NCBI RefSeq assembly: GCF_900108955.1
Contig: NZ_FNYA01000001.1
Coordinates: forward strand, 248,001 to 312,000
Origin: Flavobacterium terrigena
Lineage (GTDB): Bacteria; Bacteroidota; Bacteroidia; Flavobacteriales; Flavobacteriaceae
Direction: 5' to 3'
DNA: 64,000 nt
Positions 34,262 to 41,860 of this stretch are shown piece by piece. How positions within the stretch are numbered: position 1 is the first letter of the stretch; every line of letters begins with the position of its first letter. Below the pieces are notes generated by a model. That model saw only the letters and a list, made by a program, of their open reading frames with translations. It ran no database searches and was not told the origin of the DNA. A program made the translations under genes and the position numbers.

Positions 34262-36256
34262 TTATTTTTCTAATCCTTTTTGGATAATTTTGATAAAATT
34301 ATCAAACCCTTTCTCATCTTTTTCCAATACAGCATCAAGCTTTTCTATCAAATCTTTTCTATCCTTAAACTCGTTTGATAAAATGTTTTTAAGAGATTTT
34401 ACTTTGACATTTTGAGGTGATTCTAATTTAAAGTTAGTTAATAATGCTAGTTCGTCTTTCTGTGATAAAAATGATTCGTAAAGTTTATGATAAGCTCTAC
34501 CAACTGCTCCCGAAAACAATATCATCTTAGGGTCAGTTTTAGAATTGCTTTTAAGAATGTGGTTTCTTGAAATACCAGGGTAGGGATCTATATAATATAT
34601 AGTTCTAACACCTAATTGATAGGCTTTTTTCGCACACAATTCACAAGGACTTGCGGTAGTAAATAAAAAACCATCTTTTAAACCTTGACCACCACTACGT
34701 GAAATTTGCATCATAGCATTTTCTTCTGCATGTAACGACCTTGTATGAACTTGGTTTTTTTCACCAGAAAAACTATTATAAGCTTGTTTAAAACAATATG
34801 GACAATTCCTACCTCCAAGGCTACTTTCTGGTAATGTAGATTCGTTAAAATTAGTTCTTACATATTCATTGAATTTTTTTGATTCATTATCCAATAAATT
34901 ATCAGCTTGTTCAGTATTTATCTGCTCAGTTTCTTTCAATCCCTCCCCTAATTCAAATTTTGTAAATCCAAATGTGTTATTATTTGAGATTTCTTTAACA
35001 TTTCTAACAGAGCATGGTATTGCTCCTTTAGGTACATCATTCCATCCAATAGCTTTAGTAGAGAATTCACTATCAGTTACAACTGCTCCTACTTGTCTTG
35101 AAATACATCCTGAATTTAATTTTGCTGTGTAAGCTATTTGCATGACTCTTTCTGTTGGATCTGGAGTAATAATTCCTGGTTGTTGAATTAAAGCTTGTAA
35201 CTTCATTAATTGTTCTTCAACCGTAAAAAAACTAAAATTATATTTAAACTCATCTTCTTTTGAGTTAATTTCTGATTGTAAGATATTATTATTAACATGG
35301 TAGTCAGCTATTTGAATACAGTTCTGAACATCTGGCGCATAAAATATTCCTTTTTGAAAATCTGTACATTTATATTCATCTTCATCAATCTCTAATAATC
35401 TATCAATAATCTTTAGTTTTTCTTTTCCATACAATTCAATTAATTTTGTTTTTCTTGCATCATTTTTAACGGCAATCAAATAAAATGCAGAAAATCGTTC
35501 TTTAAAAAAATTAATTTCTAGTGAATTTCTTAATGAATCTATTACAATATGACACTCTTGATTTTTAGATTCTTGCTTAGTCGCTTTAATAATTCTATTT
35601 ATTACTTTTGCAATAGTATAAATATTTTTAGGATCAGATTTATATGTCTTAAAAGGTTTACCTGATTTTCTTAAATTATTTGCTGTATGATGAAGAAGCA
35701 TTATCCTTTCGATAAAACCTTCATTTTTAAGAATATTATTTACTTCATTAGCTAATTTATTAAAATCTTTACCCCAAAAGATTTCATTTAACAATGTCAA
35801 CTTCTTCTTAATTCTTACTTTTGTTAAATCACCAGTTTCAATTATCTGTTGAATTAAGTTTTCATTACTCAATATAAGATTCTTTATTTTCTCTTTAACT
35901 AAAGTGATTTTCTCTTTTGAAGATTCTTTAGCTAATAAATACCTATAATAATCAAATAAATGTTTATTTTTTGAATTTTTATATAAAAGTGGAAGTAATA
36001 ACAAAAAAATGACTTTTTTGTATTCAATAATTTGATATTGCTTCCAATTTTCTTTGGTATAATTATATGTTATTTGATATTTTCTTTGAAAAACTGATTG
36101 TTCAATATCTTCTGGTTTTCTAATGCTTTGAATTTTTTCAAAATTTTCAGATAAGACTTCAGCTAAATCGGAACAACCACTTCCAGTTCTACCTGTTATG
36201 CCTATTATAGTAAAGTTTTTCCTTAATGAATATAATTGGTCTAATTTTGTACTCAT
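34262..36256 (-). CDS. Anti-phage dCTP deaminase (P-loop + cytidine deaminase fusion, AvcD/DcdV-like)
   Basis: 664 residues from the ATG at 36254-36256. The N-terminal domain has a P-loop-like GRTGSGCS (22-29), with Cys where Walker A has Lys. The C-terminal domain is a zinc deaminase: HAEENAM (His509, Glu511) and PCELC (537-541), with an extra NCPYC pair before it. This architecture is that of phage-defence dCTP/dCMP deaminases, which deplete dCTP during infection; DNA-damage signals or phage nucleotides relieve inhibition by the N-terminal domain. It lies 49 nt after the DUF2075 fusion gene. A separate inhibitory RNA (AvcI-like) is not evident in that gap. Confidence 0.88.
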   Translation of the reverse strand: MSTKLDQLYSLRKNFTIIGITGRTGSGCSDLAEVLSENFEKIQSIRKPEDIEQSVFQRKYQITYNYTKENWKQYQIIEYKKVIFLLLLPLLYKNSKNKHLFDYYRYLLAKESSKEKITLVKEKIKNLILSNENLIQQIIETGDLTKVRIKKKLTLLNEIFWGKDFNKLANEVNNILKNEGFIERIMLLHHTANNLRKSGKPFKTYKSDPKNIYTIAKVINRIIKATKQESKNQECHIVIDSLRNSLEINFFKERFSAFYLIAVKNDARKTKLIELYGKEKLKIIDRLLEIDEDEYKCTDFQKGIFYAPDVQNCIQIADYHVNNNILQSEINSKEDEFKYNFSFFTVEEQLMKLQALIQQPGIITPDPTERVMQIAYTAKLNSGCISRQVGAVVTDSEFSTKAIGWNDVPKGAIPCSVRNVKEISNNNTFGFTKFELGEGLKETEQINTEQADNLLDNESKKFNEYVRTNFNESTLPESSLGGRNCPYCFKQAYNSFSGEKNQVHTRSLHAEENAMMQISRSGGQGLKDGFLFTTASPCELCAKKAYQLGVRTIYYIDPYPGISRNHILKSNSKTDPKMILFSGAVGRAYHKLYESFLSQKDELALLTNFKLESPQNVKVKSLKNILSNEFKDRKDLIEKLDAVLEKDEKGFDNFIKIIQKGLEK

Positions 36257-36305
36257 ATCTCTCAATTTATTTTTATTTAGTTTAACAACTTAATTTTAAT
36301 TACTC

Positions 36306-38498
36306 TTACAAAACTCTCTCAAAAACCCCAATCACTTTCAAACTACTCAATTCATCTTCTTCTAAAACTATATCATTAAATTCTGAATTATGAGACAAAG
36401 GTTTTAAAATAATAGATGTATGATTCCAAGAATCATTTTCAATGTTTTTGATACTTCTATATTCTTTTACAGTATATCCAGAACCAAAATCAGGGTCTTG
36501 AATACTTGTATGTTCAACTAAAACAATTTTTCCATCTCTTGATCCACCTGAATATTTTCTAAACAAACAAATTGAACCATTAGGAATTATTTTATTCATT
36601 GACTCTCCAACAATTTTACATGCAAATAAATCATTTGATGGTTTATATTGTTTAGGTAAACTTGTCCATTGGCAATCGGTTACAGTTTGTAATTCGCTAA
36701 AATTTCCTGCAGCAACTTTCAAGTCATAAATTGGAATACTATTTACATATGGTATTACTTCACTTTCTTGCAAAATAATAGTTTCTTGTTCTATTTTGAT
36801 TTGAGGAATAAATTGAGAAAAATAGTCTCTAAGATTTTTATCACAAGCATATACATAAGTCCCTTTAATACCTCTAAGCATTATAGTTTTATAGATATTT
36901 ACAATAAAATCTTTTAATTCTTCAGGATCAACAATAGATTGCTTCCCATTGACATCATAATAGTTTTCTTTTAGAATTCTAATCTGATTATTTTCTTTAT
37001 CATAAGTAATCTCATTTCCGAAAATTATTCCTGTGTAATTTAAATCATAACCTTGAGTGGTATGAATACACCCAACTTCATTTATTGAATCTTTAGAATT
37101 AACCCAATCGATATTTGTACTATTCCATTTTAATTGTGTGTTACCAATTTGAATATCATAGTCTTGTTTTGAATCTTTTTTATTTGTCATCCAAGGCCAT
37201 GAATAGCCAGCTACTAATCTTGATAAACCAGTTTCAATATCTCTTGATTTAATTTGATTAATCATTTCTTCAATCGAATCGAAGAGGATAAATTCATATT
37301 CTTTTGAATTAAATATGTTATCAGAATTGCTAAGATTACATTTTAATAAATTGCCAATATATTTGACATAGTCATTTCCTCCTTTTACTCTAAACTGTGA
37401 TTTTAAATATTCAGTTTTTGAATAACTATTAGCTTTCATTATATCAAAACTTTCCTTTTTAACATCCGATGGTTTTATTGATTGATTTTCGTCATAAAAG
37501 TATATTGCAGTTTCAGACTGTTTCATTATCCAATCTAATTCATTACAAGTATATCTGTCTAAATTCAATTTCTCACAAACAACATCAAAAGCTCTAAAAT
37601 ATGCGCCAAGGTTTACTCTTCTTCTTAATCTATGTGATTCATCTACGATTACAATATCAAAAGTATCTTTAATAATTTCAGCTGGTCCAATAACCATATT
37701 TGCATTAAGCCCTTTGATGTTTTTAAATACTTTCTTTAAAGTAGTTCTGAAAGAAGACATTGGAACAACCAATGCCATTTTTGGATTTGGATATTTCTTC
37801 TTTAACTCAAAAACAATTTCCATGAATTCGAATTCATCATTACCAAACTCTTCAAAATTAAAATCTTCATTAGATGTATTCAATAACTTAAATAGAAAAA
37901 TAGCCAAAATAGTTTTACCGGTTCCTGCTCCTCCTTCAATAATAATATTTTTATATGTATTATCTAAAAGGTTTTTCATTATCATCAATAAACTATTCTT
38001 TTGTTCGTACGATAGCGTTTTATATGGTGAGTATTTAAACAAATCAGAATTATCAATATAATCAATAGGATGCTTTGCAATTCCAACTGAGCGTAAATTG
38101 TCCCAAATGGATTTAAAAATATCCCAATAAACTTCTTTCTTCTGATAGTAGTTATGATTTGCTAAACCAACATTTCCATTAATTAATTTGTATTGACCAT
38201 CTCCTGAAATGTATTTGATTAGATTAGATTCTATATCTAAAGTGGCAGATTTATTAAACTTTTCACTTGAGATTAAGTGAACTGCAGATAGTTTGTTTTT
38301 TTTATTATTTTTTAAATGACTACCCATTCTAGCATAGGCATCTGTAGTTTCACCTACATAAGCTTCATTTATAGTACCATCGCTTAAAATATAAACTACA
38401 GGCCATAAATCTTTTGCATAATGAATAGTATTAAATTCATCGAATAAACTTGAATCAAAATCAAATTTTTCAATTGAAAAAATTGGACTTTTAATCAT
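36306..38498 (-). CDS. GIY-YIG nuclease + DUF2075 helicase + LexA/S24-like autoprotease fusion
   Basis: 730 residues, three parts. (1) Residues about 32-100: GIY-YIG domain, VVYILSD...AYVGETTDAYARMGSH. (2) About 160-560: DUF2075 superfamily I-like helicase with Walker A GGAGTGKT (189-196), DESH (286-289), SQFR (367-370), TTQGYD (480-485) and MLRGIKGTYVY (540-550). (3) About 590-730: LexA-like module with an Ala597-Gly598 site (KVAAGNF), nucleophile Ser633 (GESM) and Lys678 (TVKEY). The Ala-to-Ser distance (36) is almost that of LexA (35). I infer that damage- or infection-linked RecA filaments could trigger self-cleavage. The start overlaps the MazG-like stop by 4 nt. Likely defence; function not established. 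Confidence 0.87.
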   Translation of the reverse strand: MIKSPIFSIEKFDFDSSLFDEFNTIHYAKDLWPVVYILSDGTINEAYVGETTDAYARMGSHLKNNKKNKLSAVHLISSEKFNKSATLDIESNLIKYISGDGQYKLINGNVGLANHNYYQKKEVYWDIFKSIWDNLRSVGIAKHPIDYIDNSDLFKYSPYKTLSYEQKNSLLMIMKNLLDNTYKNIIIEGGAGTGKTILAIFLFKLLNTSNEDFNFEEFGNDEFEFMEIVFELKKKYPNPKMALVVPMSSFRTTLKKVFKNIKGLNANMVIGPAEIIKDTFDIVIVDESHRLRRRVNLGAYFRAFDVVCEKLNLDRYTCNELDWIMKQSETAIYFYDENQSIKPSDVKKESFDIMKANSYSKTEYLKSQFRVKGGNDYVKYIGNLLKCNLSNSDNIFNSKEYEFILFDSIEEMINQIKSRDIETGLSRLVAGYSWPWMTNKKDSKQDYDIQIGNTQLKWNSTNIDWVNSKDSINEVGCIHTTQGYDLNYTGIIFGNEITYDKENNQIRILKENYYDVNGKQSIVDPEELKDFIVNIYKTIMLRGIKGTYVYACDKNLRDYFSQFIPQIKIEQETIILQESEVIPYVNSIPIYDLKVAAGNFSELQTVTDCQWTSLPKQYKPSNDLFACKIVGESMNKIIPNGSICLFRKYSGGSRDGKIVLVEHTSIQDPDFGSGYTVKEYRSIKNIENDSWNHTSIILKPLSHNSEFNDIVLEEDELSSLKVIGVFERVL

Positions 38499-38833
38499 AG
38501 TTCATCATACTTCTTTGCAGTTCCTTTTGCTTTATCAACTGGATACTTTTCTGCATTAATTTTAATTTTATCTAAAACAATATCAAAAATATCTAGATTA
38601 TGTTTTTCTGCTAACAAAAAAGAGAAAGAAAGTATATCAGCTAATTCTTCTTTAATTTTTTCCTTCTTAACATTTTCAGCTTCTTCACCATTCTTCCATA
38701 AAAATATTTCATTTAATTCCGCAGACTCAATTGAAATAGCTAATGCTAAATTTTTAGAATCATGAAATTGTTTCCAATCTCTATCATCTCTAAATTCTGT
38801 TAAGGCTTTTATAACTTCTTTATATTTATCCAT
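38495..38833 (-). CDS. MazG-like nucleotide pyrophosphohydrolase (RS21-C6/dCTPase type)
   Basis: 112 residues from the ATG at 38831-38833; a TTG at 38881 would add an unconvincing extension. Residues about 8-50 read FRDDRDWKQFHDSKNLALAI then SIESAELNEIFLW, and KEELADILSFSFLL follows: the ExxE...ExxD metal sites of all-alpha NTP pyrophosphatases, with the DWxQFHxxKNLA pattern of the RS21-C6/iMazG group, whose known members prefer dCTP and modified dCTP. It heads the operon and overlaps the GIY-YIG-DUF2075 gene by 4 nt (ATGA), so the two are made together. Expected role: hydrolysis of a nucleotide during infection. Confidence 0.9.
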   Translation of the reverse strand: MDKYKEVIKALTEFRDDRDWKQFHDSKNLALAISIESAELNEIFLWKNGEEAENVKKEKIKEELADILSFSFLLAEKHNLDIFDIVLDKIKINAEKYPVDKAKGTAKKYDEL

Positions 38834-38910
38834 AATCCTAAATATTTCTTCAAACTTAACAATAATAAACCTTAGTTGCAATAGGTAGAAATACCTGTTT
38901 TTAAAAAGTT

Positions 38911-39004
38911 GTGACTAAAAAAATTTAAAAATAAAAAAGACACGTTTTTTGTGACTTTTTAAAATTTGTAATAAAAAAGGCACGTTTTTTGTGATCTTTT
39001 TATA
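38911..39004. promoter_or_regulatory. Tandem A/T-rich repeats between the divergent defence operon and HTH gene
   Basis: Two direct repeats with core CACGTTTTTTGTGA: AAAAAAGACACGTTTTTTGTGAC begins about 38934 and AAAAAAGGCACGTTTTTTGTGATC begins about 38974; a partial third (TTAAAAAGTTGTGAC) lies at 38911. Each repeat is an imperfect palindrome, AAAAAG-CAC / GTG-CTTTTT around GTTTTTT. Their place in the 191-nt divergent region suggests operators for the HTH protein encoded at 39025. Confidence 0.5.
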
Positions 39005-39024
39005 TAAAAAATAAAATAATCACA

Positions 39025-39543
39025 ATGAAAGATAGATCAGATATCAAGACCATTTTAGGACTTACTCAAAACGAAATGGGAATGCTATTAGGTATTCCAA
39101 GGAGCAATTGGGCTATGTTTAAATCAGGTCAACGTGATATTTCATTAACAGCTAAAGAGCAATTGGCAAATTTAATGGAGGCTTCAGTTAAAAGAAAAAA
39201 GCATTGTAAGGAGATTGAAGTCATTTTAAAAGAAGAAATCAAAAATGAAAATATTACTTTAAAACAGGAGCTCATAACCACAGAATTAAAAATTAAACGA
39301 GTTAGTAAAGAAATTGAAAATCTTAATCGAATACGTGAAAATTTGTTCGCTGCTTATGAAACAGCAGTCTTATTGCATTCAGATAATTCAAATGTTAATG
39401 CTAAATTATTAGCCGATTCTATTAAAACACGAGTTGCAAACTCCTTAAAAAAATATAATTTGGCATCGGCAACTGCTTTACAACTCAAAAAAGAATCTCT
39501 TGAAATGTTAAAATTAAAAATTCAGCAAAAATTAAAACATTAA
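39025..39543 (+). CDS. XRE-like HTH protein with long coiled-coil tail
   Basis: 172 residues. Residues 8-50 form a helix-turn-helix: ILGLTQNEMGMLLGIPRSNW then MFKSGQRDISLTAKEQLANLM. The remainder (about 52-170) is charged and helical, with a predicted coiled coil over LKQELITTELKIKRVSKEIE. Divergent from the defence operon, with tandem repeats in the shared upstream region. It could be a local regulator or a structural helical protein with a vestigial HTH. Codon use is unremarkable. No named family. Confidence 0.72.
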   Translation: MKDRSDIKTILGLTQNEMGMLLGIPRSNWAMFKSGQRDISLTAKEQLANLMEASVKRKKHCKEIEVILKEEIKNENITLKQELITTELKIKRVSKEIENLNRIRENLFAAYETAVLLHSDNSNVNAKLLADSIKTRVANSLKKYNLASATALQLKKESLEMLKLKIQQKLKH

Positions 39544-39695
39544 TAAAATTATTGATTATCAAATAAATACTTGAATTAAAAATAGAAATATTTTCTTACA
39601 AAATGTTAAAATTTAAATAATTCCTTACAACATGGTTTTTTTGGCATTTGATTTGGATACTGTAAGAATAATATTAACAATTAAATTTTTTATTT

Positions 39696-40112
39696 ATGTA
39701 TTCATTAAACAAAATTACCACAGTTGCCGATTGCGATGTTTTATTAACATGGGCAGAAAAAGAGAAATCTGATTTAACATTCAAACAATTATCGGTAGAG
39801 CGAGTTGCCGTTAATTACAGTAGTACTTCAATTGAAATAGACGCTGTATTACAAGGTGTAGTAGCTGAACTTACAGCCATTGAAACTATTATCAGTACTT
39901 TGGCGGATGGTCCTACAAAAGAGGATTTAGTAAAAAAGAAGACCAGGCTAGAATACAAAAAATTCTTGCTAGAAAACCGAAGGGAAAGTTATGGATCAGT
40001 AGCGTTACTAGAAAAAGAACTTGATTTGGAACGCATCATTAAAGAGCTCGATGAAGTAGATATGTTTATCACAACTATCACCTCTCATAAAGCTACACTA
40101 CCAACAAATTAA
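39696..40112 (+). CDS. Coiled-coil protein of unknown function
   Basis: 138 residues, almost entirely helical, with many Leu/Glu/Lys heptads (for example VAELTAIETIISTLADG; LEKELDLERIIKELDEVD). There is no signal peptide or HTH. Similar short helical proteins accompany HTH genes in Flavobacterium accessory regions. Its terminator is the hairpin at 40122-40149. Two TTACA half-sites upstream (near 39594 and 39621) may mark regulation but are weak. Confidence 0.68.
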   Translation: MYSLNKITTVADCDVLLTWAEKEKSDLTFKQLSVERVAVNYSSTSIEIDAVLQGVVAELTAIETIISTLADGPTKEDLVKKKTRLEYKKFLLENRRESYGSVALLEKELDLERIIKELDEVDMFITTITSHKATLPTN

Positions 40113-40121
40113 TGTTAATTA

Positions 40122-40149
40122 AATCGCTCCGAGTGGAGCGATTTTTTTG
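40122..40149 (+). terminator. Rho-independent terminator
   Basis: Stem AATCGCTCC (40122-40130) / GGAGCGATT (40135-40143), loop GAGT, followed by a T-run. Ends the transcript of the coiled-coil gene. Confidence 0.9.
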
Positions 40150-40161
40150 TTTTAAAGTATT

Positions 40162-40194
40162 AACCCTCGAAGGGTTCAAAACCCTTCGAGGGTT
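40162..40194. repeat. 33-nt nested palindrome
   Basis: Arms AACCCTCGAAGGGTT and AACCCTTCGAGGGTT (15 nt each, perfect complements) around CAA. Each arm is itself nearly a palindrome. Same 15-3-15 architecture at 31631, 49913, 51994 and 55383. Confidence 0.85.
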
Positions 40195-40247
40195 AATAAA
40201 TAAAATCTACAGATGTTTTTTAAAAATAATGAAAATAGTAATATCAC

Positions 40248-40283
40248 TCTGCCGCATTTTGTCAGAGTAAAATACTACTTTAG
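40248..40283 (+). promoter_or_regulatory. Operator site 1 and -7 box ahead of the GIY-YIG/DUF262 operon
   Basis: 19-mer TCTGCCGCATTTTGTCAGA (40248-40266), an inverted repeat CnGnC...GnCnG extended outward to ACTCTG/CAGAGT (40246-40268). A -7-like box TACTTTAG starts 9 nt after it (40276-40283). Sites 2 (45525), 3 (47037) and 4 (48511) share this layout. Sites 1 and 2 also share the following 25 nt. Confidence 0.72.
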
Positions 40284-40349
40284 CAAAATCAAATAAATTT
40301 TCAAGTCAAGCTTTCAAAAAAAAAATGGAATGAAAATAAAATAAACAGT

Positions 40350-40925
40350 ATGAAAATAAACTCTTCAGAAATAATAAATAATTCAAAAAAATCATTAGTT
40401 AATTTAGCAACACAACTTGATACAGTTGAAATTTTAGCATTTCATGAATTTATTTTACATTCAACTGATTTCAGAAATATGACAATCTTTAAGGAAGTTA
40501 TTAAGCTTCCAAAAACTACAAGTCCAATTATCTATACTATTGAAATGTTGGATATAGAAATCAAAAATAATTTAATTAAAAAATTTATAGATTTTAGTCC
40601 AATAAATAAAACAAAAAACTTTGAGAAAGTAAGACATTCAAAACATAATGATAATGTACTTGACTCTAAGTTTTTATATGTAGGAAGCTCAATAACAGAC
40701 TTTAGTAGTAGATTAAAAAATCATTTAGGACTAAAAGGACATACTACTTACGCATTACATCTTTCAAAATGGGATGAAAACATGACTTATAATATCAAAA
40801 TAAAAATGTATGAAATCAAGCACATAAACGATTCAGAAATTAATAGAAATCTAGTAGAAATTATAGAACAACAAATTTGGGATACATTAAAACCAGTTTT
40901 TGGTAAAAGAAGCGGTTTATTATAA
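40350..40925 (+). CDS. GIY-YIG nuclease-like protein
   Basis: 191 residues. The N-terminal half (about 1-100) is helical with no recognised domain; the GIY-YIG-type fold follows: KFLYVGSSITDFSSRLKNHLG (about 106-128), TTYALHLSKW and VEIIEQQIWDTLKPVFGKRSG, containing the Tyr and Gly of the YVG strand and the conserved Glu near the end. The arrangement matches small standalone GIY-YIG proteins of Bacteroidota. It is the first gene of the operon under operator site 1, followed by a helical protein and two DUF262 proteins, so a DNA-cleaving defence role is probable but unproven. Confidence 0.78.
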   Translation: MKINSSEIINNSKKSLVNLATQLDTVEILAFHEFILHSTDFRNMTIFKEVIKLPKTTSPIIYTIEMLDIEIKNNLIKKFIDFSPINKTKNFEKVRHSKHNDNVLDSKFLYVGSSITDFSSRLKNHLGLKGHTTYALHLSKWDENMTYNIKIKMYEIKHINDSEINRNLVEIIEQQIWDTLKPVFGKRSGLL

Positions 40926-40935
40926 AAAGAAAATT

Positions 40936-41859
40936 ATGAGCAATAAAAAAACTTCACATACAGATAATGAATTGATTACTATTTTTCAACAAGATAATAT
41001 CAATGAAAAATACTTTCCTAAGTTTTTAGCCTATTATAAAAAATGTTTTGATGATTTATATGATGATCATAAAGACTTTAATGACGATGATTTTGACGAA
41101 GACGATTCGGTTCAAGCTAGTGCATTATGGTGTACAAACAGATATATCAAACCGTATTTAGAGCATATTGCAAGAGGTCATAGTGAAGAATGGGCTCATT
41201 CAATAGCAGATAGTGCAGAAGATGGAGAAAGAATAGTGTATTTTGTATATTCAGATTTAATGAGAATTAATCCAGAATTAGCTAAAAAAGAATTGCTTAT
41301 TCATACTAAATCTTTGGGTAATGATGAGCATTTTGAAAGACAATATCTTTATTTATTTGAAGTTATGGATGAACCAAATGGCAGAATTCAAACAGCTCTA
41401 AACTATTCAAAAATCTATAAAGAACAAATTGAAAAAGGAAAAACAGCAGTTTATTCACATCAATTTGCAGATTTAATGTCTGATGGTCACTATAATGAAA
41501 TATATTGTGAAGAATATGCTTTTGCTTATGATGAAGCTGTTAATAAAAATAAAAGTGAGGAATATATAAGTGTTTATTCGGATAAATACGCATCTGTATT
41601 AGTTGATATAAAAAGACGTCATGGTATTTCTGATGATGAAGAAATGATTGATTTTGCCATTGAAAAAGTAAAAGCATATATGAATGCTTGGGAATACGGA
41701 AAAGAAAATAAATTAAAAGACTTTAAACGCTTTGCAGAAATTTATGAGCACACTCATTTGAATACTTATTTTGCGGATGCTGGTTGGCCAGAAGAAAGCA
41801 GAGAAAAAATGGATAGTATGATTTTAGAAAAAACCTTGGAAAAATTTAATAAGAATTAA
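40936..41859 (+). CDS. Helical protein of unknown function in the GIY-YIG/DUF262 operon
   Basis: 307 residues from the ATG at 40936; a longer start at 40900 would overlap the preceding gene. The protein is acidic (an Asp-rich stretch near residues 30-50) and made of short alpha-helical motifs, each with an aromatic-Ala pattern: EEYAFAYDEAV, EEYISVYSDKYASVLVD, KVKAYMNAWEYGKENKLKDF. This looks like a solenoid of irregular helical repeats, possibly for protein-protein contact. It ends 1 nt before the first DUF262 gene. I do not recognise a family. It could be a sensor or adaptor for the DUF262 proteins. Confidence 0.78.
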   Translation: MSNKKTSHTDNELITIFQQDNINEKYFPKFLAYYKKCFDDLYDDHKDFNDDDFDEDDSVQASALWCTNRYIKPYLEHIARGHSEEWAHSIADSAEDGERIVYFVYSDLMRINPELAKKELLIHTKSLGNDEHFERQYLYLFEVMDEPNGRIQTALNYSKIYKEQIEKGKTAVYSHQFADLMSDGHYNEIYCEEYAFAYDEAVNKNKSEEYISVYSDKYASVLVDIKRRHGISDDEEMIDFAIEKVKAYMNAWEYGKENKLKDFKRFAEIYEHTHLNTYFADAGWPEESREKMDSMILEKTLEKFNKN

Positions 41860-41860
41860 T

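Noticed and set aside
36257..36305. Possible AvcI-like inhibitory RNA upstream of the dCTP deaminase
   Set aside because: Only 49 nt separate the genes and no stable hairpin or promoter is visible.
39590..39670. Operator-like TTACA repeats and a TTTG-rich region upstream of 39696
   Set aside because: Spacing does not match the four-site operator and no clear -7 box follows, so I do not include it in the regulon.
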